Source of the DNA: Adiantum capillus-veneris
Lineage: Eukaryota; Streptophyta; Polypodiopsida; Polypodiales; Pteridaceae
DNA length: 64,000 nucleotides
Direction of reading: 5' to 3'
Assembly (NCBI GenBank): GCA_014529385.2
Contig: CM043956.1
Coordinates: 59,901,120 to 59,965,119 of the forward strand
Positions 44,060-55,800 of this stretch are shown here, piece after piece (position 1 is the stretch's first letter; each line of letters starts with the position of its first letter). The notes beneath the pieces were generated by a model. It was not told the origin of the DNA and searched no databases. It saw only the letters and a list, made by a program, of their open reading frames with translations. The translations under genes and the position numbers were made by a program.

Positions 44060-44928
44060 ATGTACATCCCAACCATAATGAGCTGCCAATGCACATAGAA
44101 AACACATAGTGGTCATACAACAAGTGGGATCAAAAGTCTCTTCATAATCTATGCCTTTTGTTGTGCATAACCCTTTGCAACAAGTCGAGCCTTATGGTGA
44201 TCGATCTCACCATCCAGCTTGCGTTTCAACTTGTAAACCCACTTTGTACCAATGGCCTTTTTGCCAGGAGGCAAATCACATAAAGTCCATGTGTCATTTT
44301 CTATAAATGCATCATATTCTGATTGCATGGCAGCCATCCAATTTTTTGAATTCTGTGCTTCATCAAAAGATAGAGGCTCCTCAACATCATGTAAGCTAGA
44401 CACAGCCAAAGCATAACAATCTGATGCATAAGATGCATGGCGAGAGCCTGAACGAGTACGACTAGAGAAAGGTGCATCCAATTTACTATCACGCAAAGTA
44501 TGCACCAACCATTTTGGCATACCTCTAGCCTGCTCATTTTCAGACCTTTCCTCATCAAGTACATCATGTACATGTGCATCAGTAATAGGCTGATCTGTAA
44601 CATTTTTAGAAACCCCCATAGGCTGTACATTTGCCTTATTGGAAATTACATTCGTATTTCCACCACTGAAAAGAGGCAACAAAGTGTCATAAATGTTTTG
44701 TGAGCTTACATTACTGTCTCTAGTACATGACAGCAAGGGTTGAACAAAATCTTCCACAAACACTACATCGCGTGAAACCATACTACGCTTTGTTTGCGAT
44801 TCATATAACCTGTAACTTTTGCTTTTCGTACTATAACCAACAAAAATACATTTGACAGTCTTATCATCCAATTTTCTGAGCTGTGTTTGTGTCACCAAAG
44901 CATATGTCAGATATCCAAAAACACACAT
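44060..44928 (-). pseudogene. pol: Copia integrase tail and start of reverse transcriptase
   Basis: From MCVFGYLTYALVTQTQ through the hypervariable linker to the RT start: NWMAAMQSEYDAFIENDTW, KWVYKLKRKLDGEIDHHKA, RLVAKGYAQQK, then after a one-base loss GIDYEETFDP and CALAAHYGWDVH. It ends abruptly at GWDVH (44060), within the RT palm. The rest of the RT lies at 47256 on the other strand. Confidence 0.85.
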
Positions 44929-44975
44929 GTGCTCAATAGAAGGCTATCATGACATGCTTCATATGGAGTAATAGA

Positions 44976-46727
44976 CTACAAAGCTTTTGTAGGACACCTG
45001 TTAAGTACATAAGTGGCACACATTATGGCCTCAAGCCAAAAAGAATGAGGCAAAGCTTGATTTTTGACCATACATCGTGCCATTTCCGTCAGTGACATGT
45101 TTTCCCTCTCAACAACACCATTTTGCTGAGGTGTATAAGGCACTGTACATTGGTGTATAAGACACTGTATAAACCCTAAACTGGCAAAATTCAGATGACC
45201 AAAACGTGCATGCCAAAGTTTTGCATCTGAAATAGCCCTTGAATTTGCAAAAGCATTTGCAAAATTTTGTCCACACTTGTCATACAAAGTGAGCTTATAC
45301 AGCCCACGGCACAAAAGCCCAGATGCAACAATTTCATCACCAAAACTCAGATCATGAACTATACATCTATCATCCACAAATTTGACTACAAGTCTAAGTC
45401 TAGCAAGTGCAGATATAGACAAGAGATTCTTCTTGATCCCAGGTACATAAAGTGCATCAACAAGTGTGACAGAACTGCAATTTGCAGCAATAAGCACAAT
45501 CTTTTCAACTCCTTGAACCGGATAAGAGGCATTGTTGGCGCAAGTGGCTGAATTCCCATGAGGGACAGACTCGAGAGAGGTAAACAATTCACGATGTGAG
45601 GTAATGTGCTTTGTAGCACCACTATCAAAATACCACATATGTGAATCTGCAGCAACAACTAACAAGCATGCATCATGGACAGCAGGATTGTAAGTGCACT
45701 CTTCGCTAAAAGCCCATTCTAGATCAACATCAGCAACACAATCTCCTTTCACAGAAGACTCAACAATGGCTGCATTTGTAGTGGAACCATCATTTGCAGT
45801 GGAACCACCCTCTTTCTTCTTAGCCTCTTTGGCCTTCAACTTAGGACACGACTTGATCAAGTGATCATTAGCTTTACAGTAATGGCAACGCATCTTCTTT
45901 TTGCGCTTATCACCAAAATTTCTAGACAAATTTCTGCCAGCAGAAGCATTAGGAACAGAAGTTTTTCCACTTGCAGCAGAACCATAAGAAGTGGCCACAT
46001 TGCTGTTACCACCCTTTCTTTGAGAAGCAATAAAAGCCTGTTCAACTGCACGCTGCCTAGTTCTGTTTTTTTTGGAAATTAACTCTTGCAACAGCAATGT
46101 GCATAATGCATCAAACTTGACAACTTCAGGATTTCCTTGGGTCATCAGAGTACTAGCAAAAGTCTGGTAGGAATCTGGTAAGGCATCAAGAACAGTCTGC
46201 ACAAGGGAATTATCTGAAATGACTTCACCTGCAGAAATAAGTTGCTCATTGATATCCTTGACACCAGCAAGGAAAGTGTCCATATCATCTTCGCCATGCA
46301 TAATCTTCAACTCTAGCTCTTTCCGCAGCAAAGCAATTTTAGCCTCATTGCGGCTTGCATAAAGACCAGCCAATATATCCCAAGCATGTTTTGCAGATTT
46401 TGCTGAACGAATGTGAGGAACAATGGTGTGCTTCACAGACAACGCAATCAATGCATGAGCCTACGCATCCTTTACATCCCAACGAGCTTGTTCTGTCATA
46501 GGCAAAACAACTCTAATAGCAGCAATCCTTGCAGCAAGACCTACAATATCCTCAACATCGCCTACATCCTCAGAACCAGGATGTACATCAATGCCCTGCA
46601 CAATGTTCCAGACACCCTTTTAAACAAAAACATTTTGCATCATATAAGCCCACATAGGGTAGTTGTCCCCATCCAACCTGTCCTCAACAACAAACATCTT
46701 GAACACATCTGTGTTGTTGTCAGCCAT
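44976..46727 (-). pseudogene. gag-pol: Copia gag, protease and partial integrase
   Basis: It opens MADNNTDVFKMFVVEDRLDG at 46727. Two nonsense codons (TAA about 46620, TAG about 46460) precede a 491-codon open stretch. That has the gag domain (KHAWDILAGLYASRNEAKIA), a perfect knuckle CHYCKANDHLIKSC, a protease with WYFDSGATKHIT, and GAG-pre-integrase LWHARFGHLNFASL. It then jumps in frame to QCTVPYTPQQNGVVERE, omitting the integrase zinc region and first catalytic Asp residues that the relative at 16.4-16.8 kb keeps. Hence a dead element with an internal deletion of several hundred bases. Confidence 0.85.
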
Positions 46728-47049
46728 GGTAAATGCTGCACCTGATGTGAAAACTACCCAAAAATAGGAGAAATAGAGCGGGAACAACTTGTGCTATATA
46801 GCACAAACCGTAAAAGACTGTAAGGCACCTGTTATGCAGAAAACAGCACTGACAGAAATTCTGCACAAAATGACTAGATTGCCTGTGTAGACTTTACTGT
46901 ATTGGAAATGGAGGCCGAAATGAGCCCGAATCAAAAATCCCGAAATATTTTTCGACTTGCAAATGCTTGCCAAACCTCATTGTAATCGGAGAAAGTGAGA
47001 AAGTGTGTGCGCGAGCAGCTCGCAACTAAGCCCGAGAGGACGTAACCTA

Positions 47050-47060
47050 CTCTGATACCA
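47050..47060 (-). promoter_or_regulatory. Copia primer binding site
   Basis: The minus strand reads TGGTATCAGAG, two bases from the LTR end; initiator tRNA-Met type. Confidence 0.8.
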
Positions 47061-47062
47061 AT

Positions 47063-47237
47063 TGTTGGAATTAGGGTTGTAGAGAAATGCACACAGCTTG
47101 GAGAAGACGAAGGAAGCTCAAGGCACACAATAGAGAGTGTGTTACTTAGTGTGCAATGGAAAGATAGATAGCCCTAAAGTGATGGGCGTATATACAGTGC
47201 TCGGGGGAAAAAACCTCCTAAAGAGGGAAAAAATGCC
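47063..47237 (-). repeat. Copia 5' LTR, truncated
   Basis: It matches the 3' LTR at 49049-49275 in inverse orientation but lacks the first 60-70 bp of U3. The break falls at CCCCGGAGTGGTATCAG, where the LTR would read CCCCGGTGGTCC; the shared GTGGT suggests a microhomology join. Confidence 0.8.
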
Positions 47238-47243
47238 CCGGAG

Positions 47244-48973
47244 TGGTATCAGAGCTATGCATTTTCTATGTGCATTGGCAGCTCATTTTGGTTGGGATGT
47301 ACATCAATCAGACATTTTTATTGCTTTCTTGAATGGTGACATATTTGAGGAAGTTTATGTAACGCAGCCTCGCGGTTTTGTCATAAAAGGACAAGAGGAC
47401 AAAGTGTGCAGATGTAACAAGGCTTTGTATGGGTTGAAGCAATCTCCTCATGCTTGGTATGACAAAGCTGACACTCATTTGGTTAAACGAGGCTTTTGTA
47501 AAAGTCCAACAGAAAGCACATTGTATGTAAAGCGTGAGGGTGATGTACTTCTCATTGTGGTTCTTTACGTCGATGATTTGCTGATCACTGGACCAAATGA
47601 GATACATATTGCTGAATTTAAGGCTGATTTGAATGCTACTTTCAAGATGAAAGATTCGGGGTTGTTGCATCATTACTTGGGTATACAGTTTAAGCAATGT
47701 GATGGTGGTATTGCTTTGTGTTAGAAAATTTACATAGAGACATTGCTATGTAAGTTTGGACTTGAGGATTGCAAACCTATTGCCACTCCCATGGAAACAG
47801 GTTTGAAGTTGAGTCTATATGATGTTGGCAATCCTGTTGATGTCACTCTTTACCAGACTGTTGTTGGTTGCCTCATTTATGTATGCAACACGGGGCCAGA
47901 TATTCAATTTGCAGTCTCACAAGTCAGCAAATTTATGCATAGCCCAGGGTCTAAGCATTGGCAAGCTGTCAAGAGGACTTTTCGCTACCTTAGTGGAAAT
48001 TTATATCTTGGCTTGTTTTATCCCAAGGGAGGATCATTGCAGCCAGACTTACATGCTTTTTCGGACTCAAACTGGGCTGGTTGTTTTGACACGCGAGTGT
48101 CCACAAGTGGTTTTTGTTTCATGCTTGGCAGTTCCTGTATATCATGGTTGAGAAAGAAGCAACCTACTGTGGCATTAGGAAAAATTTTCACTCACAAAGG
48201 GGCCTTATAAGGAGTTTGACTTCCTCTCTCATGTCCAAAATGGGCGTGGGGTAAACTTTTTGCAAATCAACTCTAAACTTGGGCGATTTGACAGTTAGAA
48301 TCTACTCTTCAATCTCTTTCTATTAATATATAGCATGCCATGAGATTCCTCATATTTTGATAGGTTCTATTTTTTTATTCTCTTGTGATGTGACAACTCT
48401 GTCTAAAATCTAGAGAATCAAAAATAGAATCTTTCAAAACATGAGGAATCTCGTGGAGTGCTATATATCAATAAAAAGAGGTTGAAGAGTATATTCTAAC
48501 TGTCAAATCTCTGCCAAGTTTAGAGTTGATTTGCAAAAATTTTACCGCACGCCCGTTTTGGACATGAGAGGGGAAGTCAAACTCCTTATAAGGCCCCTTT
48601 GTGAGTCCAAATTTTCCCTAATGCCACTTCGAGTTGTGAGGCTGAGTATAGGGTAGTCTTCACAGGTACGGTTGAGTGTGTATGGCTCAGACGCCTTATG
48701 GCTGATTTTGGTGTTGGACAGGACACTGCCAACACTATCTACACAGGCAGTCAGAGCGCATTGGCAGTTTCGAGGAACCCAATTTTTCATGCTCGCACAA
48801 AGCACATTGAGGTGCATTACCACTATGTCAGAGAGAGGCTCTTAGCAGGAGAGATCAGCTTGGCTTATGTGCCAACACAGGACAACCTTGCAGATCTTTT
48901 CACAAAGGCATTGTCTTGTGAGAAGCTTAAAGCTTTCCACAAAGCTTTGGGCTTACTCCCCTTTGTGGACTGA
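47244..48973 (+). pseudogene. pol: Copia RT (3' part) and RNase H, opposite strand
   Basis: It begins with a plus-strand copy of the primer site TGGTATCAGAGC (47244-47255) fused to RT at MHFLCALAAHFGWDVHQSDIF. RT follows with GLKQSPHAWYDKADTHL and the catalytic LYVDDLLITGP (about 47570), one TAG (47722), then LGLFYPKGG, and RNase H with FSDSNWAGCFDTR (about 48065) and SCEAEYR (48630), ending LGLLPFVD at 48973. An inserted MITE splits RNase H. It joins in frame with the inverted half upstream if that half is turned round. Confidence 0.85.
48171..48626. mobile_element. MITE with long inverted repeats inside copia RNase H
   Basis: Ends GGCATTAGGAAAA and TTTTCCCTAATGCC; the arms continue inward almost to the centre (about 48395), passing ACTCACAAAGGGGCC / GGCCCCTTTGTGAGT and CATGAG / CTCATG motifs. 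The interrupted codons resume directly after it (QPTVA | SSCEAEY). Target duplication of a few bases is possible but its limits merge with the terminal repeats. Confidence 0.75.
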
Positions 48974-49048
48974 TCATGTCCTCAGGGCATGGCACTTCCC
49001 TTTACTCATGTTCCAACTCTCATTCACCGCATCACTCCATGGGGGATT

Positions 49049-49275
49049 TGTTACCATATACATGTGGTAGTGATGTGTGTGAACACACTAGGACCATCAG
49101 GGCATTTTTTCCCTCTTTAGGAGGTTTTTTCCCCCGAGCATTGTATATATGCCCATCACTCTAGGGCTATCTATCTTTCCATTGCACAATAAGTAACACA
49201 CACTCTATTGTGTGCCTTGAGCTTCCTTCGTCTTCTCCAAGCTATTTGCATTTCTCTGCAACCCTAATTCCAACA
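49049..49275 (+). repeat. Copia 3' LTR
   Basis: It starts TGTTACCATATACATG after the purine tract ATGGGGGATT and ends AATTCCAACA. It includes GTATATATGC as a likely TATA box and is about 227 bp. It is followed by a fragment of F. Confidence 0.85.
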
Positions 49276-49311
49276 CCAGATTCGTCAGATGATTCTAGAT
49301 CATCGACACGT
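49276..49311 (-). pseudogene. F fragment beyond the Tat LTR
   Basis: The minus strand reads VDDLESSDESG. It is contiguous with the F2 frame ending ...ESKKPR at 50466 once the LTR (49312-50465) and one copy of ACGT are removed. So the Tat LTR landed in an F gene and copia truncates F beyond it. Confidence 0.6.
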
Positions 49312-50465
49312 TGTGAGCGGGATGAAAACACACACAGCGCCTCTATAACGACCCGGCACACACTCTTGGGAAGATACACACACACACTATGGGGCACCAC
49401 TTGGCTTAGACAACACACCTGGCCGAGACAGGGAACACACCTCTGGAGTGAGAGGAGAGAAACTATCCACTTGCCCACTCCACACAGACACACACACACA
49501 CACACACACCCAAAAACTCAGCTCAAAAGAGGAGAATTTCTGATGTTTAGATACAAATGAGCTTGGGCCAACACCAATGGGGCCAACAGCTCACACAATA
49601 TGGGTAAAAGATACCAGATACAATCACAAACTAGAGCAGAAACTTCGCTCATAGGAGAAACTTACACAGAAAAACAGCAGGCAAAGAGTGAGGAATTTGG
49701 CAAAATGGACAGCTCCATCGCGTCCGTAACGGCCCAAAACCCCAGTTTACAATGTCAAAGTGCTCAAATCCGACCTCGGATGAGCAGTTTACGGCCAAAA
49801 CAGGCTCCAAAATGAGCAAAAACACACCTGCGGCTGTTCCTCCTCTCTTCTCCACGTTTTTTCTGGTCTTCTCTCAGTTTTTTCAGTTCCCACACTTAGA
49901 TTTATTAGTTGGGCACCCTTGGCCTTTTAGATGACCTCAAACGGACCCCGAACAGGCCAAAAACTGACCTCGCAGTGCATAGTTGTCACCTTTTTGCATC
50001 ATTCGCACACCTGGCACTCAGCTTTTTTCCAATAATGCATCTCGCCACCACGTGAAGTGGCCCCAAAAAGTGGTCCTAATGATGACCTTTCTGCATAACT
50101 CTCACAAGCAAACACCCACGTTGTGTCCGTACTTCTCCGCGTGCAAGTATTGACCCTGTTCGGCCTCTTGACGCCACTAGATGCCATCCGACGCACCAGC
50201 TTACCTCATGCCGTCGGCCCGTGGATAGGCCCGTGGATAGCTTCCTCGAGAAGTTTTATGCGCTATCAACTCCTCCTTATTGTAGAAAAAACACACTAAT
50301 ACTGATAATAGAGAAAATCGCTGCACTACGTACATGCTGTCCTACCTGTACACATGTGGGCCCCACGTGACCACCTGGCTCTGGAAAATGGGCAATTCTT
50401 TATTTGATGCCCCATGCATGTGTATGTACATATGCGCAATCCCTTGCTCCAAAAAACTCCTGACA
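49312..50465 (-). repeat. Tat-element solo LTR
   Basis: Minus sense TGTCAGGAGTTTTTTGG...CCGCTCACA, 1154 bp, nearly the same as the 5' LTR at 59219-60364. It is flanked by ACGT on both sides (49308-49311, 50466-50469). No internal sequence is attached. It contains a CA microsatellite (about 49488-49509). Confidence 0.8.
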
Positions 50466-51838
50466 ACGTGGCTTCTTTGATTCTTCTTGCTGCCTCTGTT
50501 CCATCTTTTGCTTGAGCTCATTGTGAATGCGCTTCCACATGGCGCTGGTAATTTCCCGTTTTTCTTCAGCTTCCTTCCTCTTTTGTTGCTTGATCCTTTC
50601 CAAAACCTCTATTTGCATGCGTATCAGTGGAACATTCTCGGCTTCATAGTCTTCTTTCTCATCATCCGCTTCTCTTTCTTGGGTTTGATGCTGATCTTTC
50701 TTTTGTTGGCGGAGTTTTTCCTCAATGCCTGAGCCTCTTCCATTGTCCTCCTAGCATGAGTAATGGAGATAGATTATGCCAAATGTGTACCATTTTTCTT
50801 CAGCCGGGTATATCCCAGTGTGTATGGGCTATCATGCTCCTCCTTCGAAGATTGGTACTTAGAAGGAGTATCTCTTGGGTGGGACCCCTCTTCCTGGCTA
50901 CTTCGAGCATGTGACTTGGTTTTCTCGTTGTCAAAATCCCTTAGAGGTGCACTTTTCCTTGTCTATTTGACTACTGGGTTCGGCCTTGTAGAAGGTGTAG
51001 CCACTGGTCTTATAGCTCTTTTGGATATGTGGATTAGATCTATCTGCGCTTCGACAGGTGGTAGATCGTCGATCATTCCTAGTGCTTGATAGGCTATCTG
51101 TGTGAGCATTGGTCCCCCGTTCATGTAAGCTTTACTTTCTTGACTGCCCTTCAGGTTTGTTTCCACAATCGTGTCAAGAAGGTAGTTGCCAAAGTCGCAA
51201 TTGACCACCCTGTCTTCAGCCAAGCCCATTGCCATTACCACTGCCATATGCAACAAAGGTTCGGTATATCTAGGTGGTTTCTGCACCTTGCAATGTTGTG
51301 ATATAAGATGCAATGGCAGTTCTGTTTCTGAGTAGATCAGGTCTTGATACGTCAGCTTGTGGCCTCGTTGCTTCAAAAAGGCTTTATCATTGTCTATTGC
51401 CTTCGTTTTCTGCAATAGATTGTGCGTCCCCCGCGGCAGGTGGAGGGCTTCATTGATAATTTCCGCTGTAATTTTTACCTTAATGACTACCCCATCCTTG
51501 TCTGTCAAAGTTGCTTCCCCATTGTATTGAATTGAACTATGAGCTCATGAGCTCATCTGAAGTCTGTTCCCCAAGGAGGCAGTCGTAAGAAGTTTTCGAG
51601 TTGTAGGTACCTGACCCCTGCTTGCACCTCTGGTTTTTGGTGCAAAGTCCACATTTCCTGTGGAAAGATGGTGGTCTTTACAATTTCTCCGGTCTGCTGC
51701 TTGAAACCTTCCGATGAAGATGTTTTCCGGAATTGCTTCAAGTACTTGTTCGGTGAGGTGAGCTTTCTCATTTAATGAGATATCAGTTATCTCATAGGGT
51801 GCCACATTCCGCTCCCTCTGTGCTTTCCTTCGAGGCAT
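50466..51838 (-). pseudogene. F-family gene, copy F2
   Basis: The start MPRRKAQRERNVAPYEITD at 51838 looks native. The conserved half: AIPENIFIGRF (51720), a frame change, then WTLHQKPEVQAGVRYLQLE (51640), TDKDGVVIKVKIT (51500), ALHLPRGTHNLLQKTKAIDN (51440), KLTYQDLIYSETELPLHLI (51350) and LTQIAYQALGMIDDLPP (51090). The C-terminal part is a charged helix (KQQKRKEAEEKREITSAMWK, 50595) ending ESKKPR at the LTR. It is nearly identical to F3 including the same frame change, so the two are a recent duplication. Function unknown. Confidence 0.65.
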
Positions 51839-52020
51839 CCCGTTGCCAATTTTTTCAAGTGAAATCAGGTTTTAGCCATTGATCAAAATTGTCGAAAAGT
51901 GTTAACTTGACCATAAAATGAAAAAGTGAGCTTAACTTTGTCAAAACTACTCCAAATTTGACCAAATTTCACCAACGCACCTAGGATTACTATAGGCACA
52001 AGACTCTAATGTAACAGATG
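51839..52020. other. Upstream region of F2, truncated
   Basis: It matches the 180 bp upstream of F3 (61738-61920) but stops before the palindrome array, at a microhomology join with the Tat LTR (GAATTTGTCAAAATGG). Confidence 0.6.
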
Positions 52021-52781
52021 GAATTTGTCAAAATGGACAGCGCCATCGCGTCCGGAACGGCCCAAAACCCCAGTCTACAATGTCAAAGTGCTCAAATCCG
52101 ACCTCGGATGAGCAGTTTACGGCCAAAACAGGCTCCAAAATGAGCAAAAACACACCTGCGGCTGTTCCTCCTCTCTTCTCCACGTTTTTTCTGGTCTTCT
52201 CTCAGTTTTTTCAGTTCCCACACTTAGATTTATTAGTTGGGCACCCTTGGCCTTTTAGATGACCTCAAACGGACCCCGAACAGGCCAAAAACTGACCTCG
52301 CAGTGCATAGTTGTCACCTTTTTGCATCATTCGCACACCTGGCACTCAGCTTTTTTGCAATAATGCATCTCGCCACCACGTGAAGTGGCCCCAAAAAGTG
52401 GTCCTAATGATGACCTTTCTGCATAACTCTCACAAGCAAACACCCACGTTGTGTCCGTACTTCTCCGCGTGCAAGTATTGACCCCGTTCGGCCTCCTGAC
52501 GCCACTAGATGCCATCCGACGCACCAGCTTACCTCATGCCGTCGGCCCGTGGATAGCTTCCTCGAGAAGTTTTATGCGCTATCAACTCATCCTTATTGTA
52601 GAAAAAACACACTAATACTGATAATAGAGAAAATCGCTGCACTACGTACATGTTGTCCTACCTGTACACATGTGGGCCCCACGTAACCACCTGGCTCTAG
52701 AAAATGGGCAATTCTTTATTTGATGCCCCATGCATGTGTATGTACATATGCGCAATCCCTTGCTCCAAAAAACTCCTGACA
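52021..52781 (-). repeat. Tat-element 3' LTR, partial
   Basis: It starts TGTCAGGAG at 52781 directly after the polypurine tract of the Tat element and matches the first 761 bp of the full LTR. The last 400 bp are missing: at 52021 it passes into F2 upstream sequence. Confidence 0.8.
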
Positions 52782-52797
52782 TAATTTGCCCACCCCC
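52782..52797 (-). promoter_or_regulatory. Polypurine tract of the Tat element
   Basis: The minus strand has AGGGGGTGGGCAAATTA ending at the LTR start. Confidence 0.7.
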
Positions 52798-52809
52798 TAG
52801 CCTGCTAGA

Positions 52810-55800
52810 TCATTCATGATCAGCAGCAGCAAAGAGAGATATGAGATTCGTCGCATCACAGGTCTCCTCATCCCTCACAGACATCACTCGCTCTTCAGAA
52901 AACTCATCTTGCTCCACCATCATCAACTTGGCATGATACAACTTAAGACGCAACCCATTTACCCTTGACTTATGTAGAACACCATCCAGGTTAGCCAGCT
53001 GATATGTGCCATTTGGAAAACACTCTACTACCTTGAAAGGGCCTTCCCACTTAATTTGAAACTTCTTTTGGAAGGTGTTGTCCAGCTTACTGTTGTAGCG
53101 CAAAACCAAGTCATGTTTCTTGATACCCTTACTTTTGACCTTTTCATTTATCTTTGCCAAAGCCTTATCCTGCCTCTGCCCATAATGCTCCAACGCGCTC
53201 ATTCTATCCAACTGGACCTCTTGTAACTGCAAGAGCCTCTCTTTGAATGCATCACTAGGCGGCCCAAGCAACTTCTCTAACATCTTGACCGCAGGCAACT
53301 CTACCTCCACAGGCAATAGTGCTTCCTTTCCATACACCAAATGGAATGGAGTAAACCCTGTACCTGTCTTCACTGAAGTACGGTAAGCCCATAATGCACT
53401 AGGCAATTCCAAATCCCAATTCTTTCCTTGGTGCTCTGTCACTTTAGAAAGAATTTGTACCAACTCACCATTGAACCTTTCATTTAAGCCATTACACTGC
53501 GGGTAATAAGGAGTGGTATGCTGGTGCCTAATCTTCATCTTTGCACATAAAAAATCTAGCAGTTTAGCTCTAAAGCCAGGCCCCTTATCTGAAAGTAGCT
53601 ACAGTGGCACCCCAAACTTGCAACATATTTCATCATACACAAATTTTGCCACATCCTTTGCAGTGATCTGTTTTACTGCTATAGCCTCTGCCCATCTAGA
53701 GAGATAGTCCACTGCCGTCAAAATATAGCTTTTGCCCCTGCTTGTGATAGGTAACGGGCCTATTGCATCAATCCCCCACTTTTCAAACACATCAAACGCC
53801 ATAATGGTTTTTCGTAGCTCTGGCTTCAACACTCTCTTCCCAAATGCTTGACACCTATTGCAAGACCTACACCAATGGTGAACATCCTTGTGCAAACTAG
53901 GCCATACATACCCCTCTTGCAAAATCTTATGCAAGGTGATCTTTAGAGCAAAATGGCCACCACATGCGCCTTCGTGATTCTCTTCCAACACTCTGTGAAG
54001 CTCCTCCCGCCAAGGTACACGTCTCAACACGAGATCAGCCCCTTTCATGTATAAGACATCACCAATCAATTTGTACCTGTAGGCTCTACGCACTAAGCCA
54101 TACTTCTTAGACTTCTGAATATCCTTTGGAATGATTCCTGTTACCAAAAACTCTTCTTCTTGAGCCAAACTTTCCCGGCCATGATAAAGAGGTAAAGTGG
54201 TCCTCAACACAAATAGCTCCCCAATCATGCCTTGAGCTGCTTCATGTGCCTCTCCATTTAGAGCACGTTCAATGTGTCTGATGCTCCATGCTTCAAACTT
54301 TTTTAACAGGCCTTTAATTCTAAAGCACATTTCCTTCAATGAGGTGTTCTTGCTCTTCCACACACCCAGCACTTGCTTCACCACTAACAAGGCATCACCT
54401 TTTATGCTCAACCTTCGAATCCCATGCTTCAAACAAATGTGTAATCCAGCTTCCAAAGTAGCATATTCAGCCTCATTGTTGCTATGAGCATCCAATTTGA
54501 ACCCTCTCGTGCATACTAGCTTCCCCTCTGGATCATAAAGTGCTATACCCCCTGAAGCTGCATCGTGGCTCTTTCTGTATGAACCATCAAAGAACAACAC
54601 ATGTGCATTGCTGATCTGTGGCACTTCTTCAACTACCTTTCTCACCACCTCTTCCTTAACAATAAGGGGATTCTCCTTGTAGGTCAACAAATCAGCTAGG
54701 GTAGCCCTTGTACTATCTTCCACTAGAAAAGAGAACTCAAACTCTTGCAGCTCAATTACCCATTTCTTCACCACATTTGACATGTTAATACCATTAATTA
54801 ACTGTGGCAAAAAGGCATAACCCGTCAAGAAAACAAAAGGCCGTGGTAGCAAGTAATGACGAAATCGTCGACAAGCAAATATTACACTGGCCATCACTAG
54901 CTCTACTTCCGATAACTTTCTCTCCGCTACCAACTTCACTCGGCTTGCACAATACACTGGCCTCATATAATGGCTTCCCTTCCCCTTTTGCAATAGCATG
55001 GCTCCAATGGCATCATCCCCTACAGATGGATTTACATAAAAAACTTTCTCCCAATCAGGAGCCTGCATGGCTGACAACCCCCCTAACACCTCTTTCACCT
55101 CTTGAAACACTTCTTCACACTTGTCATCCCATTGCAATGGATCATGCTTTGCCACTTGCTGTAATGGATAAAGAAGCTGCGAAGACAATGGAATAAACCG
55201 TGCCATATACTTCACTTTGTGTATAAAGGTTGCCAATTGCTTCGTACTCATAGGTGATGGAAGAAGAATAATAGACTTCACCTTATCTGGATCAGCCTCA
55301 ATGCCATTTTCTGACACCATATGGCCCAATAACTTCACCCTTGGCTGTGCTAGATGACATTTCTTTGGATTTAGTTGTCCTCCACATTCATCATATCGAG
55401 CCAATACCATCTGCAGCTTCTCATGGTGTTCAGCCCTACTGCTATAAACACAGAAGTCATCCATAAAAGCCTTAACACAACTACCAATGAATGGTTCCAA
55501 CACCCAATTTGCTCTTTCTTGATAGAAAGGTGGTCCATTTGACAACCCAAACGGCAACACTGTGTAGCAATAGCAGCCCCATGGCGTAATAAATGTTGTC
55601 TTTGTGCGGTCTTTAAGAGCAATCTTCAATTGAAAATAGCCTGAAAAACCATCACACACACTGTACCTCTCATAACCTGCCACTGAATCCAAGATCTGAT
55701 CGATGAATGGAAGAGGATATGGGTTCTTCTTAGTGGCTGCGTTTAAGGGTTTAAAATCTACACAAATTCTCCACTTCCCATCCTTCTTTGGACTGACTAC

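Noticed and set aside
49242-49505. Cysteine/valine-rich minus-strand frame (and 59035-59424)
   Set aside because: The CVCVCV stretch is a CA microsatellite read as codons inside the Tat LTR. Only its last residues (VDDLESSDESG) belong to a gene, F.
50487-51301. Plus-strand frames opposite F2 (and the same opposite F3 at 60386-61200)
   Set aside because: They are mirror frames of the F coding region; the F strand has motifs shared with F1 and the opposite strand has none.
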